DNA of 64,000 nt from Gammaproteobacteria bacterium (GTDB lineage Bacteria; Pseudomonadota; Gammaproteobacteria; VBWC01), in the NCBI GenBank assembly GCA_023266115.1, contig JAHFRU010000001.1, positions 62,001 to 126,000 on the forward strand, given 5' to 3'. Positions 1-10,750 of the stretch are shown in pieces (position 1 is the first letter of the stretch; every line of letters begins with the position of its first letter). Below the pieces are notes generated by a model. It was given only the letters and a program-made list of their open reading frames with translations. It searched no databases and was not told the DNA's origin. Position numbers and translations under genes: made by a program.

Positions 1-7
1 GGACAGA

Positions 8-223
8 ATGCTGGCGTCGCTGCCGCAGGCGATCGCGCAGGGAATCGACAAGAGAAGCGCGCTGGAGGAGATTCTGACGGCGTCCCCGGACCATGTCGCG
101 GCGCTGAAGGCCCTGCGCGCGGCGGAATTCGAGCGAGGCAACACCCGTCGGGCGGACGAATTACGCGCTCACATCGTGACGCTGGCGCCGCTCGATAAGG
201 AGATAAAGGAGTTTGTGCGCTGA
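8..223 (+). CDS. C-terminal part of a TPR-like/hypothetical protein (may be truncated by window edge)
   Basis: ORF at window start; helical repeat-like sequence HVAALKALRAAEFERGNTRRADELRAHI. Confidence 0.4.
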   Translation: MLASLPQAIAQGIDKRSALEEILTASPDHVAALKALRAAEFERGNTRRADELRAHIVTLAPLDKEIKEFVR

Positions 224-336
224 ATGGCGGGTTGCGCTGCGGGGATTCACAGGCGCCCGTTTATTCCGATCGGACTGAAACGAAAAAGGGCGCGTTACCG
301 CGCCCTTCGTACGAACAGCCCAAGGACAACGTCGTG

Positions 337-474
337 TTACTTGCCGCTTTCTTCGCGACGGCGTTTCAGAACATCCTGGAAAGTGCTGTCAGCAAGCCAA
401 TAGGCACCCCCGACAATCACGCCAAAAAACACCAGGATGGGGACCAGAATTCTTATGCCAATTTCTTCGACCAT
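337..474 (-). CDS. 45-aa single-TM small protein (MVEEIGIRILVPILVFFGVIVGGAYWLADSTFQDVLKRRREESGK); possible CcoQ-like/oxidase-associated peptide
   Basis: Read directly from the minus strand; hydrophobic segment then basic tail; missed by the ORF track length cut-off. Confidence 0.45.
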   Translation of the reverse strand: MVEEIGIRILVPILVFFGVIVGGAYWLADSTFQDVLKRRREESGK

Positions 475-920
475 GTTGAATACGCCTCCCTAAACTTGCG
501 TTGCCCCGAGCAATCGCCGGATTAACCTTAGAATCCTAAATATAGTCAAATTCTCCGGGAAAGACAATATCTCGTACGGATCGCACAGCGTGACTCGTCA
601 GACCAAGGCGGGTGGCCGCAGAAGGCAATTTATAAGATATTGTTTATAGATGCTTTAAGTCTCGGTTGTGAGGGTGTCCGCGTTTAAATTCAGCCCCCCG
701 AGCCGACGCGCGCCCTGGAATTGCCGCGCGACAGTGCGGGCACCGCGAAATCATGATGAAATACGCTGGTCTGACATCGGCAACGTGTTGCATCTGCAGC
801 ATTGCTCCGATACTCTGTATGCGAATAGGTCCGGCGCGGATTACACCGCGCTTAGTCTGTCGATGACGCTGCGCGGGGGGGGCCTACGCTGGCCGAATAA
901 CCAACGAGAGGAGTGCGGTA

Positions 921-998
921 ATGAAGATGAGATTTCTTGCTATTCTGTTTGGTACAGCCATGTTTTTCGTCGTTGTATTGCCGTTGTTGGCTGACTAA
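921..998 (+). CDS. 25-aa single-TM micro-ORF (MKMRFLAILFGTAMFFVVVLPLLAD)
   Basis: GAGAGGAG purine-rich SD just upstream of ATG; hydrophobic; upstream of a heme-copper oxidase-like gene. Confidence 0.4.
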   Translation: MKMRFLAILFGTAMFFVVVLPLLAD

Positions 999-1150
999 AA
1001 TCACCAGGACATTACGTTCCGCGAGTCGGGCGCATCGCGTCACAGCGTGCGCCCGGTTAGACGTTATGGCCGTTATGCCTGTCAGCGCTGGCCGTTAAGC
1101 ATCGTTGATTGTCGGTTTTCGTTATCCCCCTTTGATATCTACCGGACTAT

Positions 1151-1663
1151 ATGCCGCCTGAGTCGCAACACCGTCGCCTGACGAAGTTTTTGCTGGGCGC
1201 GGCGATTTTCTTTTTTGTGGGAACGGTGCAAGGTGTGGTCCAGGTCCTGCCGCCGATTCGGGCATGGCTGGACGCCGTCGGCAGCCCGATCAGCGGACCG
1301 GGTCACATGATAGATCCGCTGGCGCACGCCCATATCAATGTGGTCGGTGGTCTCGTTATTCTCGGGATGGCTTTTACCTATTATCTGTTCCCGACCATTA
1401 CCGGTAAGCCCGTCTGGTCGCAGCGGTTGGTCGATCACTCGTTCTGGTGGACGGCGACCGGTGTCAGCTGTTTCTACACGACCTTGCTGGTGTTTGGCCT
1501 GATCGAAGGGAAGCTGATGCTCAGCGACCCGCAGGCGGTGCACGATGTGCACAAGTATTACGCCCCCGTCATCAGTGTCGTGGCGACTGTCATGGGTATG
1601 GGTTTCTGGATCTACTTCGCCAACGTTCTGATGACGGTGAGACAGTCAGCCCGAAAATCATGA
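1151..1663 (+). CDS. Short (170 aa) heme-copper/cbb3 oxidase subunit I-like membrane protein
   Basis: Multi-TM; PLAHAHINVVGGLVILGMAFTYYLFP resembles CcoN/NorB His-bearing helix; only ~1/3 of full subunit length. Confidence 0.6.
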   Translation: MPPESQHRRLTKFLLGAAIFFFVGTVQGVVQVLPPIRAWLDAVGSPISGPGHMIDPLAHAHINVVGGLVILGMAFTYYLFPTITGKPVWSQRLVDHSFWWTATGVSCFYTTLLVFGLIEGKLMLSDPQAVHDVHKYYAPVISVVATVMGMGFWIYFANVLMTVRQSARKS

Positions 1664-2187
1664 CGCTGTCATGCGGTTGTCCGGAACAGTACCCTGACTG
1701 GCATGAACAGGACATGGATCTTGGTGGACAACCGGTGCATACCTTGTCCATTCCGACCTTGATCCACATGCCGCTCGCTTATGAAGCCTACATCGCACGC
1801 CAGCAGCGGCTGATCGAAAGTCTCGGGCTCGACGAGCAGTGGCCGTGTCTGGTGCTGACGCGCACTGGAATTTTTCGCGGCGCCATAATGCGCCTGCTCA
1901 AGCCGACCACCTCGCCGGCCCCGCGTATCACGATCATGCCACGGCCATTCAACGTGCGGGCCGTACTGCATCATGGCGATATCGGTACGATTCGAAAAAC
2001 AGTTCAGGCCATGCAAATGGCGTTGGTCGATGCGGGTAAGGTGCCAAAAGAACTCTATCTCTGTCACTTGACCTGTCCGCACTGTCGGGACGATCGCGGC
2101 GGCGACAAGATGTTGCTGCTGCGTCGGTGGCAGGAAAGCCCGTCGCTGGCGCGGCGCCTGCGGATGAAATCACCGGTTTCGTCCTGA
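1660..2187 (+). CDS. Hypothetical protein with C-terminal HLTCPHCRDDRGG Cys motif
   Basis: ATGA overlap with the upstream oxidase-like gene stop; long ORF. Confidence 0.6.
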   Translation: MTLSCGCPEQYPDWHEQDMDLGGQPVHTLSIPTLIHMPLAYEAYIARQQRLIESLGLDEQWPCLVLTRTGIFRGAIMRLLKPTTSPAPRITIMPRPFNVRAVLHHGDIGTIRKTVQAMQMALVDAGKVPKELYLCHLTCPHCRDDRGGDKMLLLRRWQESPSLARRLRMKSPVSS

Positions 2188-2217
2188 TCCGGGACGCTGC
2201 TCGTTAAGCACTACCGC

Positions 2218-2616
2218 TTACCGGGTCGCCGGTAATTTTTGTTCGGCCAACGGGAAACGCAATACGCCTTCACGATTGTCGTCCTCAATTTTGACGAATA
2301 GCACGTCGCTTTTCGGGTTGCCTACCATGACAGCGCGCCGGTAGGCGCCGACATGGCCGTCCTGTATCGCCTGGTGCCAGCGGCCGTCGTTCACGCGTAG
2401 CGAAACGATCAAATTGTGCGCCGCAATGCCGCTGGAGCGCGAAGCGAGGACGATAAATTCGTTCATGCCGGACTGCAGCGTCGGCGGCCGTGTCTCGACG
2501 GTAACCTTGATGTCGGCCCACGACTGGTCAGGCAGTTTCGGTATCGGATCACTGCATGCCGCGACCAGGCCGACCAGCAACGCCAGGAAAACATATTGTG
2601 ACGTCAGTTTTGTCAT
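2218..2616 (-). CDS. Lipoprotein, FixH/YtkA-like
   Basis: Lipobox LVAACS; beta-rich body; downstream of ccoG in the same orientation. Confidence 0.5.
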   Translation of the reverse strand: MTKLTSQYVFLALLVGLVAACSDPIPKLPDQSWADIKVTVETRPPTLQSGMNEFIVLASRSSGIAAHNLIVSLRVNDGRWHQAIQDGHVGAYRRAVMVGNPKSDVLFVKIEDDNREGVLRFPLAEQKLPATR

Positions 2617-2722
2617 GCCGTTGATCCTGAACCGGACTGCGCTGGCGGAATTAACAGCGTGATTGCCTGGCGATGCATGGCGGCGGGAGCCACGGGACTA
2701 TGGCGGGTAACCGGTCGGCAGT

Positions 2723-3121
2723 CTACTTCTTTTCCGACTTCTCCGAGCCCGGTTTCTTTTCATTGCGGCGCCGGAAGTCGACGATGTAATAAATAAGGCC
2801 GCTCGAAAACACCACCCAGCCGACGCCGGCCGGTATGCCCCAGTCAAACCACGGACGTTCGTAACCGGGGCGGACTCCCCAGAACGGCAGGGTGAGACCG
2901 ACAGCAACCAGTAACAACACGACAAAAATCGCAAAGAACCAGTAAGGAATCCGGTGATCGGAGGTTTCTTCCATCCTTTCGACGAGCTCCCAGTCCTCCA
3001 GACCACGATTCTTGAGGCGGTCCTCCTCGTTGCCGTAACCGAGATGATCGGATGAAATCTCGCCCCATTCCGATTCTTCAACCGGTTTCACCGGCGAGGT
3101 TTTATGCGTACTGGTATTCAT
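2723..3121 (-). CDS. Two-TM protein resembling a CcoP N-terminal domain without cytochrome c domains
   Basis: EETSDHRIPYWFFAIFVVLLLV resembles the CcoP_N pattern; Met at 3121 (MNTSTHK) avoids overlap with ccoG. Confidence 0.5.
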   Translation of the reverse strand: MNTSTHKTSPVKPVEESEWGEISSDHLGYGNEEDRLKNRGLEDWELVERMEETSDHRIPYWFFAIFVVLLLVAVGLTLPFWGVRPGYERPWFDWGIPAGVGWVVFSSGLIYYIVDFRRRNEKKPGSEKSEKK

Positions 3122-3125
3122 AGGT

Positions 3126-4466
3126 CTATCCTTTTTCAACGAGGTGGTGGACACGATAGCTATCCTGCCAGCCGCTATCCGAGTGTGCGTGCACGGTAAT
3201 AACGTGCAGGCCGGGGGGTAGCTGGTTCTCGATATGAAGATTCAGGTCGCCGCGGCCCACGGTATCAAAGACGACCTTGTTGTCCGACAATTGGAAGGAC
3301 CCGTCCGGCAGTCCCTCGACGTCGACGTATACCGTCGTCCCTTCGAACATCTTGTTGGCCACATTGATGCGGTAGTCCTGCATATGGTCGCCATGCATGA
3401 TATCCGAGCGGTAAACCGACAGCCCTTGCGGCTGGTAACTGACGAGACCCCACGTGAACATGCCGATGGCCAGCAACATGACCGGCAGTACCCACGAGCC
3501 GCGCTGCAGCAGCGATGCCAGGGCACGCGTATTGTTGGTTAATTCCTTGCCGCGACGCGCACCGAACTTGTAGCTCAACAGGCCGGTCAGCCCTTTCTTG
3601 TGATGCAAGTCATTACAGGCGGAAATGCATTCACCGCAATTGGTGCAGCTGTCGTAGGTCAGGGTATTGCGCGGATCGATTTCGACCGGGCAGGAGGTGA
3701 CGCAGTAATTACAGGTAAGGCATGCGTCGCTGCGCGTTTCATCATAGTTGATATGCAACGTGTCGCGGGTCTTGAACAGAAACTGCCACATTCTGTAGAT
3801 GCACATGTAGCGGCATACGTAGTGACGCACCACGGCGACGTTAACCAGCGTGATCAAAACGAAGACGGTATATATCCAGTACAGCGAGGCCGCCAGCCGG
3901 ATATCGTCCTGGAACGTGATGAAACTCCAGATGGCGCCGGACGGAAAAAAATACAGCATCGGAATCAGCGCGAACAACATCGATATGCCGACCAGCTTGA
4001 TCGCCAGAATCGCCCAGTTGTACCAGTGATCTTTGCCCGCCGATACCTTGACAGCCTTGGTTTCGTCGCCCCAGCTGAGGATGGCGCGTTTGCCGAGCAA
4101 CCGTGAGGTCAGGTCGTTGGCCCACGTAGAGACGGTATTCTGCGGGCAAATCCAGCCGCAGAATACCGTGCCCATGGTGGAATAAAGCATGATCAGCGCA
4201 CAGGCCGCCGTCAGCCAGAAACCAAATACGATAAAGAAGTCGGAAAACCAGATCTGCCGATCGAGGACCACGAAGCCCGCCGAGACATCGATTCTGAACA
4301 GCCCCGTGACCGGAACCAGGATGAGCGCCGTGATGGCGGTGGCCCGCACCAGCCAGCGTTTTCGCGCGAGACTCAAGCTCTCTTTCGATGGCTTGATTAC
4401 GATAGGAATTTGGCTTAGTGTTGGATTGGTACCCATATCGATAGGATCAATACCACCGCTGCTCAA
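3126..4466 (-). CDS. ccoG: Cytochrome c oxidase accessory protein CcoG (RdxA/FixG family)
   Basis: FCGWICPQNTVSTWANDL, CLTCNYCVTSCPVEIDPR and CTNCGECISACND 4Fe-4S motifs; N-terminal TM helices; C-terminal Ig-like domain. Confidence 0.92.
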   Translation of the reverse strand: MSSGGIDPIDMGTNPTLSQIPIVIKPSKESLSLARKRWLVRATAITALILVPVTGLFRIDVSAGFVVLDRQIWFSDFFIVFGFWLTAACALIMLYSTMGTVFCGWICPQNTVSTWANDLTSRLLGKRAILSWGDETKAVKVSAGKDHWYNWAILAIKLVGISMLFALIPMLYFFPSGAIWSFITFQDDIRLAASLYWIYTVFVLITLVNVAVVRHYVCRYMCIYRMWQFLFKTRDTLHINYDETRSDACLTCNYCVTSCPVEIDPRNTLTYDSCTNCGECISACNDLHHKKGLTGLLSYKFGARRGKELTNNTRALASLLQRGSWVLPVMLLAIGMFTWGLVSYQPQGLSVYRSDIMHGDHMQDYRINVANKMFEGTTVYVDVEGLPDGSFQLSDNKVVFDTVGRGDLNLHIENQLPPGLHVITVHAHSDSGWQDSYRVHHLVEKG

Positions 4467-4701
4467 CTCACACGGAAAAACACGTCGGTCTGTCAGGCCG
4501 TGTATTCCGGAAACGGCGTATGGCCCGGGGACCGTACGCCGCTTTTGCCCTGGGGGTCGACACCGCGCTCCCTCAGTCCTGACACGCGATCACCATTCAA
4601 GATCAATGGTTTGGATATGACGTTTGGAGCGACAGACTGTCTGTAAACACGTTGGAGTTTACCATCTTTTTTTGGTTCGGACTATGCAGTACGGCGGGTG
4701 G

Positions 4702-5154
4702 ATGAAAATGCGTAACTTATGGTTAGTTTTATGGGGCTGCGGTTCCCTGCTGGTGTTGGGAGCGCTGGGTGGCTGCGATATGGGCGGGAGTGGCTCCGTC
4801 GGGATGGGCGGCAGCGCGGTGGAGGACGCCGAGCGGGTCGCTACGCGGTTCTTCGAGGCCACCAAAGCCAAGGACTACGACGCGGCCGCACACCTGTTTA
4901 TCGATACGGCGTCGGGAGCCGGTGCCGCCGATCAGTTAAAGCTCAATCAAATGAAGCTTGGTGATCTGCAGAGTTATGAGCTTCGGGATACCACGGTCAA
5001 TACGATCTTCAGCGGCCGGCGTTTTACCCTGAAGTATGTGACCAAGTACCCCGGCTTCAATGCGACGGAAACACTGATCCTGTTCGAGAGCGTCTCGGCG
5101 CCGGGAATTGGCATCGAGGTGTATCACGTAAGCTCGGCGGGCCTGCGCGGCTGA
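4702..5154 (+). CDS. Lipoprotein, DUF4019/DUF3887-like
   Basis: MKMRNLWLVLWGCGSLLVLGALGGCD signal/lipobox; NTF2-like ATRFFEATKAKDYDAAAHLF. Confidence 0.6.
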   Translation: MKMRNLWLVLWGCGSLLVLGALGGCDMGGSGSVGMGGSAVEDAERVATRFFEATKAKDYDAAAHLFIDTASGAGAADQLKLNQMKLGDLQSYELRDTTVNTIFSGRRFTLKYVTKYPGFNATETLILFESVSAPGIGIEVYHVSSAGLRG

Positions 5155-5175
5155 CCGGCGCCATCGGTAGCCGGT

Positions 5176-5946
5176 CTACTGGAATTTCAGCGCCAGCATC
5201 TTGCCGTTGGTCTTTTCGGACAGCGTCTGGTATTCGCGTTCCGTGTACGGGTCGGAACGTCCCAACGCCAGCGTAAATACCGGGCCCGGTATTTCACTAT
5301 AGTAGATGGTGTCGTCCGACGGCTCATCACCGACGAGGACATAGGCCCCGGGTATCGGTGCGTTGTGCGCCGCGGCCTTGAGCGCGCGCCCGATGTTTTC
5401 GATATTGCCGACAAATGGTGCGCCGTTCATCAAATGGTCGAACATGTCGCCCATCGTTCCCATATAGGTTTCGGTCGCCTGATCCGAGAACCAGGTAAGC
5501 GCTGACAGGTCTTTCCCCGAGCGGGTGACAATCACACGCAGTATCGGTATCAGAAACGCCGATACGCCGTGCATGGAGCCTGATGCATCGACGATCAGGT
5601 GTATGTCCTTCCCCGGGATGTCCCGCAACCCCTCGATGAAGATATCGAAATCCTTGTGGCCGACACCGGCGGATTTCAGAATCGCCTCGACCTGTCCTTC
5701 GAGATCGGTAATCACCACCCGCTGGAGATTCTTCTGCAGCTGGGTTTTATCCGCCTCCATCAGATTCAGTTGCTTGCGCAGCATGTCCGCTTCCTTTTGC
5801 AGGCGTGGCAGTTCATTTTCCTCGGCGAGTCGTGACGTGATCAGGATGGTGACCAGCAGAAATACGAATGTCGCCAGCGTCAGTAAGGCGACGTCGGAGA
5901 AGCTCTCGTAGATACTGTCGGACCCCTGTTTCTTTTTTCGTGCCAT
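5176..5946 (-). CDS. ExbD/MotB-like single-TM protein fused to a periplasmic vWA domain
   Basis: N-terminal YESFSDVALLTLATFVFLLVTILI (ExbD-like F-x-D-V then hydrophobic helix), coiled coil, then MIDAS-like DASGSMHG. Confidence 0.75.
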   Translation of the reverse strand: MARKKKQGSDSIYESFSDVALLTLATFVFLLVTILITSRLAEENELPRLQKEADMLRKQLNLMEADKTQLQKNLQRVVITDLEGQVEAILKSAGVGHKDFDIFIEGLRDIPGKDIHLIVDASGSMHGVSAFLIPILRVIVTRSGKDLSALTWFSDQATETYMGTMGDMFDHLMNGAPFVGNIENIGRALKAAAHNAPIPGAYVLVGDEPSDDTIYYSEIPGPVFTLALGRSDPYTEREYQTLSEKTNGKMLALKFQ

Positions 5947-5965
5947 AACGACAACGCCGCTGGCG

Positions 5966-6988
5966 TCAGGAGCCCCGTACGTGACGCATCGCTTTTCTCA
6001 GCCGCCCCCACCATGAGCGATTAAGCTTGTTCATGACGCGGATCTCTTCTCTGAGCAGATCGGCATAATAGTGCTGCAGGACCACCGAGTCCCGTAGCGT
6101 GGCATTGGTTTGATCGTCTTCGGAAAGCTTGCTCAGCAGCATCGCCTCCTGCCGGAAGTTGGCGATCGCCGTCCGCGATTCGTTCATCGCGTCGTGCAGC
6201 ATGCGGACGTTGTCGCCCAGCTGCGTAATGTCGGCATTGAGGTGGCGCAAATCCCGATCAAGGGTGGGCTTGATATCGGCGACACAGTAGACGATGCAAA
6301 TCTTCTTCACCATGTCCGTGAGACTGTCGATGCCCTGATCGGTAATCAGCGCAAACACCCGCAGCAATACGCCGCCGAGCACGGAGCCGAGCAGGGTTGT
6401 GTAAAAAGCGGTGCCCATGCCGCCCATGGCACGACGCAAGCCGCTGATCAATCGCTGCTGGTCCTGCCCGAGCGCGTCGAGTGACGACGATAGCCCGGAC
6501 AGGGTCAGCGTCAGTCCGATCACCGTGCCGATCAGACCGAGCGTGATCAGAATGTTACCGATAACCTCGACCCCGTGGCAGGTGCGGTAGTAGCTGGAGA
6601 ATTCGATATCCTGCAGGACTTCAATATCCGGCTGGCTGTTTTTGTTTAAAATGTCCTTGAGCGAAAAAAAAAATCGCTCCACCGCCCGGTCCGGATGCGG
6701 GGTTTCGATGCCCTGCAGGCCGCTTTTTCGCGCAATACTGCTTAACTGTGCGGTTCGAATGGCTTCATTGGTCACGGACACAGCCAATGAAAAACTGATG
6801 GCAACGCCAACGACAAACAGGCCGACGATGATCCAGGTAATCCGGCTCTGGTCATCCTTCAATTGTTGCCACAGGTTCAGGTCCAGATAGAGGGAAAAAT
6901 AGACAGCGATGGCGGCGATGGCCCACATCAGCCACAGCGTGATCGTGCGAAATACCTTTTCTGTCGAAACGTGTTTTGGAGACGCCAT
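5966..6988 (-). CDS. MotA/TolQ/ExbB proton-channel family protein
   Basis: IGNILITLGLIGTVIGLTLTLSGL and GGMGTAFYTTLLGSVLGGVLLRVF channel helices; 19-nt gap to the vWA gene. Confidence 0.8.
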   Translation of the reverse strand: MASPKHVSTEKVFRTITLWLMWAIAAIAVYFSLYLDLNLWQQLKDDQSRITWIIVGLFVVGVAISFSLAVSVTNEAIRTAQLSSIARKSGLQGIETPHPDRAVERFFFSLKDILNKNSQPDIEVLQDIEFSSYYRTCHGVEVIGNILITLGLIGTVIGLTLTLSGLSSSLDALGQDQQRLISGLRRAMGGMGTAFYTTLLGSVLGGVLLRVFALITDQGIDSLTDMVKKICIVYCVADIKPTLDRDLRHLNADITQLGDNVRMLHDAMNESRTAIANFRQEAMLLSKLSEDDQTNATLRDSVVLQHYYADLLREEIRVMNKLNRSWWGRLRKAMRHVRGS

Positions 6989-7384
6989 ATCAGATGTTGT
7001 CAGATCGCGCGCGGCGGTATCGCCGCTATTCCGGGAATATCCTGGATGTTAAGCGGGAGTTGACGGGGATGGCTACCACTGGAATATTCGTCATCTGTTT
7101 CCGCGGACGTTGTGGCTGCCTGCCCCTGTTCAACACAGCGATCATTCAGGAAACCGCGACGGGTCACGATGCCGGCACCTGTAAAGCCCGGCGATATTAA
7201 CGCCGCAGCATATCACAGCCGGACACGGAGAAACCGGTCGCGGCCGACGAGTGACTGGATGGTTTTGCCGCGGGGTATCGTTGGCGTTGGGTGCGAAACG
7301 CCGGTCGGTCAAATGTCGGCGAGCCTGTACCAGACTCGCCGATTACTATTGATATTACTTACAAACGGCGGTCAACGACGCGTT

Positions 7385-7495
7385 CTAGTGAACGGCCATG
7401 CTCGTGCCGACGTAGTATAAAAGGGAAAATATCGACGCAATCGAAAGCACGATGGCGATGTCATTTGTACTGATGTCTATCCAGCCCTTAGCCAT
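7385..7495 (-). CDS. 36-aa single-TM micro-ORF (MAKGWIDISTNDIAIVLSIASIFSLLYYVGTSMAVH)
   Basis: Strong SD-like GGGGGGTGG upstream of ATG on the minus strand; one hydrophobic helix. Confidence 0.4.
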   Translation of the reverse strand: MAKGWIDISTNDIAIVLSIASIFSLLYYVGTSMAVH

Positions 7496-7658
7496 TTATC
7501 CACCCCCCATTTTTTGAATATGGACAAATCCGCTGCCGGCGCAGCCTCTTTGTCGCCTGAAACAAAGAAAATTCATTTAACACCAGACCACGAATCCACG
7601 TCAAGCCCGACTTCACTAGTCAGGTTTGATCGCGATCGCCCCGCGATAAAAACCGTAA

Positions 7659-9377
7659 TCAGCGTACGGTAGCGCCGCCACCGTGGCGCGGGTCGCTGGC
7701 GGCCTTGATCCGGCCGGTGCCGCGATTCCACACGATGGCCTGCATGTTTCCGTAAGGATCGCTGCGCGGTGCCAGCGTATGCCCCAGCGCCGTCAGGCCG
7801 GCGACCTCGGCATCGGTCAGCGCGCCGGTCTCGAACTGGATCTCGTCCGGCAGATACTGGTGATGGTAGCGCTTCAGTCCGACCATACCGGCCGGATCGC
7901 CGCCGGCCGCATAGTCCAGCGTCGCCAGCAGCACCATCGTAATAATGCGACTGCCACCGGGCGTGCCCAGTATCGCGATGCCGCGGTCGTTTTCGAGGAA
8001 GGTCGGCGTCATGCTGGACAGCGGGCGCTTGCCGGGCGCGATCGCGTTGGCATCAGCGCCAACCAGGCCATAGGCATTCGGCACGCGCGGCTTGGCCGAG
8101 AAGTCATCCATTTCATTGTTCAACAGCACACCGGTGCCGGGCGCGACGAAGGCGCTGCCGAACGGCAGGTTAATCGACAGCGTTGCGGCGACCCGGTTGC
8201 CATCACGATCGAGTATCGAGAAGTGGGTGGTATCGTTGCCGCCGGCCACCCCGGCGGCGCCGGGCAGCATGGTGCTTGGCGTCGCGCGGTCGGTGCGGAT
8301 ACCGGCGCGCAGGCCCGCCGCATACAGCGGATGGGTCAAGCGTGCCACCGGTACGTCGACGAAATCCGGATCGCCAAGGTACTCCGCCCGGTCGCGATAG
8401 GCCCGCCGCATCGCCTCGACGATCAGGTGCTTTTGCGTGACGGCGGGGTACGCCGCGAGATCGTACCCGTCGAGCACGTTCAGCATTTCCAGCAGGGCGA
8501 TGCCGCCGGACGACGGTGGCGCAGCGGTAACGATCTGCATGCCGCGATAACTGCCGCGCACCGGCACGCGTTCGACCACCCGGTAGCCGGCCAGATCGTC
8601 CGGGCTCCATATACCACCGGCGGCGCGCACGCCGTCGACCAGTCGCGCGCCCACCTCGCCCTGGTAAAAACCGGCGGCGCCCGAAGCCGCCAGCCGTTCC
8701 AGCGTGCCGGCCAAATCGGCTTGTTTGATGACATGGCCGACCGGCGGCACGTCGCCGTCGTGCAGAAAAATTGCTGCTGCCGCCGCCGACCGGCGTAACA
8801 CCTCCAGCCGGAAGTGCACCATGCGTCGATAGTGCTCGTCGACCGCAAAGCCGTCGCGCGCATAACGTATCGCCGGCGCCAGTGCGCGGTTCAGCGGCAG
8901 TTCGCCGTAATGCCGTGCCAGGTGATCAAGCGCGGCCGGTACGCCGGGAATGGCCGCCGCCAGCGGGCCGTTGATGGCTGCACCCGCCACCACGTTGCCG
9001 GTGGCGTCGAGATACATATCGCGATGGGCCGCGCCCGGCGCCTGTTCGCGACCGTCGATCATCACGTCGACGGCGTCGGTTTCGCGATGCAACAACCAGA
9101 AGCCGCCGCCGCCGATGCCGGAGCTGTATGGCTCGACGACGGCCAGCGCTGCGGTCACGGCAACAGCGGCATCGAAGGCGTTACCGCCCGCATCGAGAAT
9201 CTCCAGGCCCGCTGCGGTCGCCAGCGGATGGGCGGTGGCCACCGCCATGCCGGACAGGTGCCCGGCATGCGCGCCGCCGGTAACGACCAGCAACAGTACG
9301 AACAGCAGCCGGCGTACCGGTATGCCGCAGCGCCGTGTGGCGGTGACGGTAGTTACGGCGCGCATCGTCAGACGCAT
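7659..9377 (-). CDS. ggt: Gamma-glutamyltranspeptidase
   Basis: GGGFWLLHRE, NDTTHFSILDRDGNRVAATLSINLPFGS and GTPGGSRI motifs; N-terminal signal peptide. Confidence 0.93.
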   Translation of the reverse strand: MRLTMRAVTTVTATRRCGIPVRRLLFVLLLVVTGGAHAGHLSGMAVATAHPLATAAGLEILDAGGNAFDAAVAVTAALAVVEPYSSGIGGGGFWLLHRETDAVDVMIDGREQAPGAAHRDMYLDATGNVVAGAAINGPLAAAIPGVPAALDHLARHYGELPLNRALAPAIRYARDGFAVDEHYRRMVHFRLEVLRRSAAAAAIFLHDGDVPPVGHVIKQADLAGTLERLAASGAAGFYQGEVGARLVDGVRAAGGIWSPDDLAGYRVVERVPVRGSYRGMQIVTAAPPSSGGIALLEMLNVLDGYDLAAYPAVTQKHLIVEAMRRAYRDRAEYLGDPDFVDVPVARLTHPLYAAGLRAGIRTDRATPSTMLPGAAGVAGGNDTTHFSILDRDGNRVAATLSINLPFGSAFVAPGTGVLLNNEMDDFSAKPRVPNAYGLVGADANAIAPGKRPLSSMTPTFLENDRGIAILGTPGGSRIITMVLLATLDYAAGGDPAGMVGLKRYHHQYLPDEIQFETGALTDAEVAGLTALGHTLAPRSDPYGNMQAIVWNRGTGRIKAASDPRHGGGATVR

Positions 9378-9378
9378 G

Positions 9379-9660
<282 letters not shown>

Positions 9661-9683
9661 TCAGATCGGTCAAATTACAGCGG

Positions 9684-10746
<1,063 letters not shown>

Positions 10747-10750
<4 letters not shown>

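Noticed and set aside
5176-6988. Zorya-type anti-phage system (ZorAB)
   Set aside because: No ZorC/ZorD/ZorE-like genes nearby and the MotB-like protein has a vWA rather than an OmpA/peptidoglycan-binding domain; kept only as a related motor architecture.
7683-8798. 371-aa plus-strand ORF
   Set aside because: Antisense to ggt; low-complexity Arg/His/Gln-rich translation typical of GC-rich shadow ORFs.
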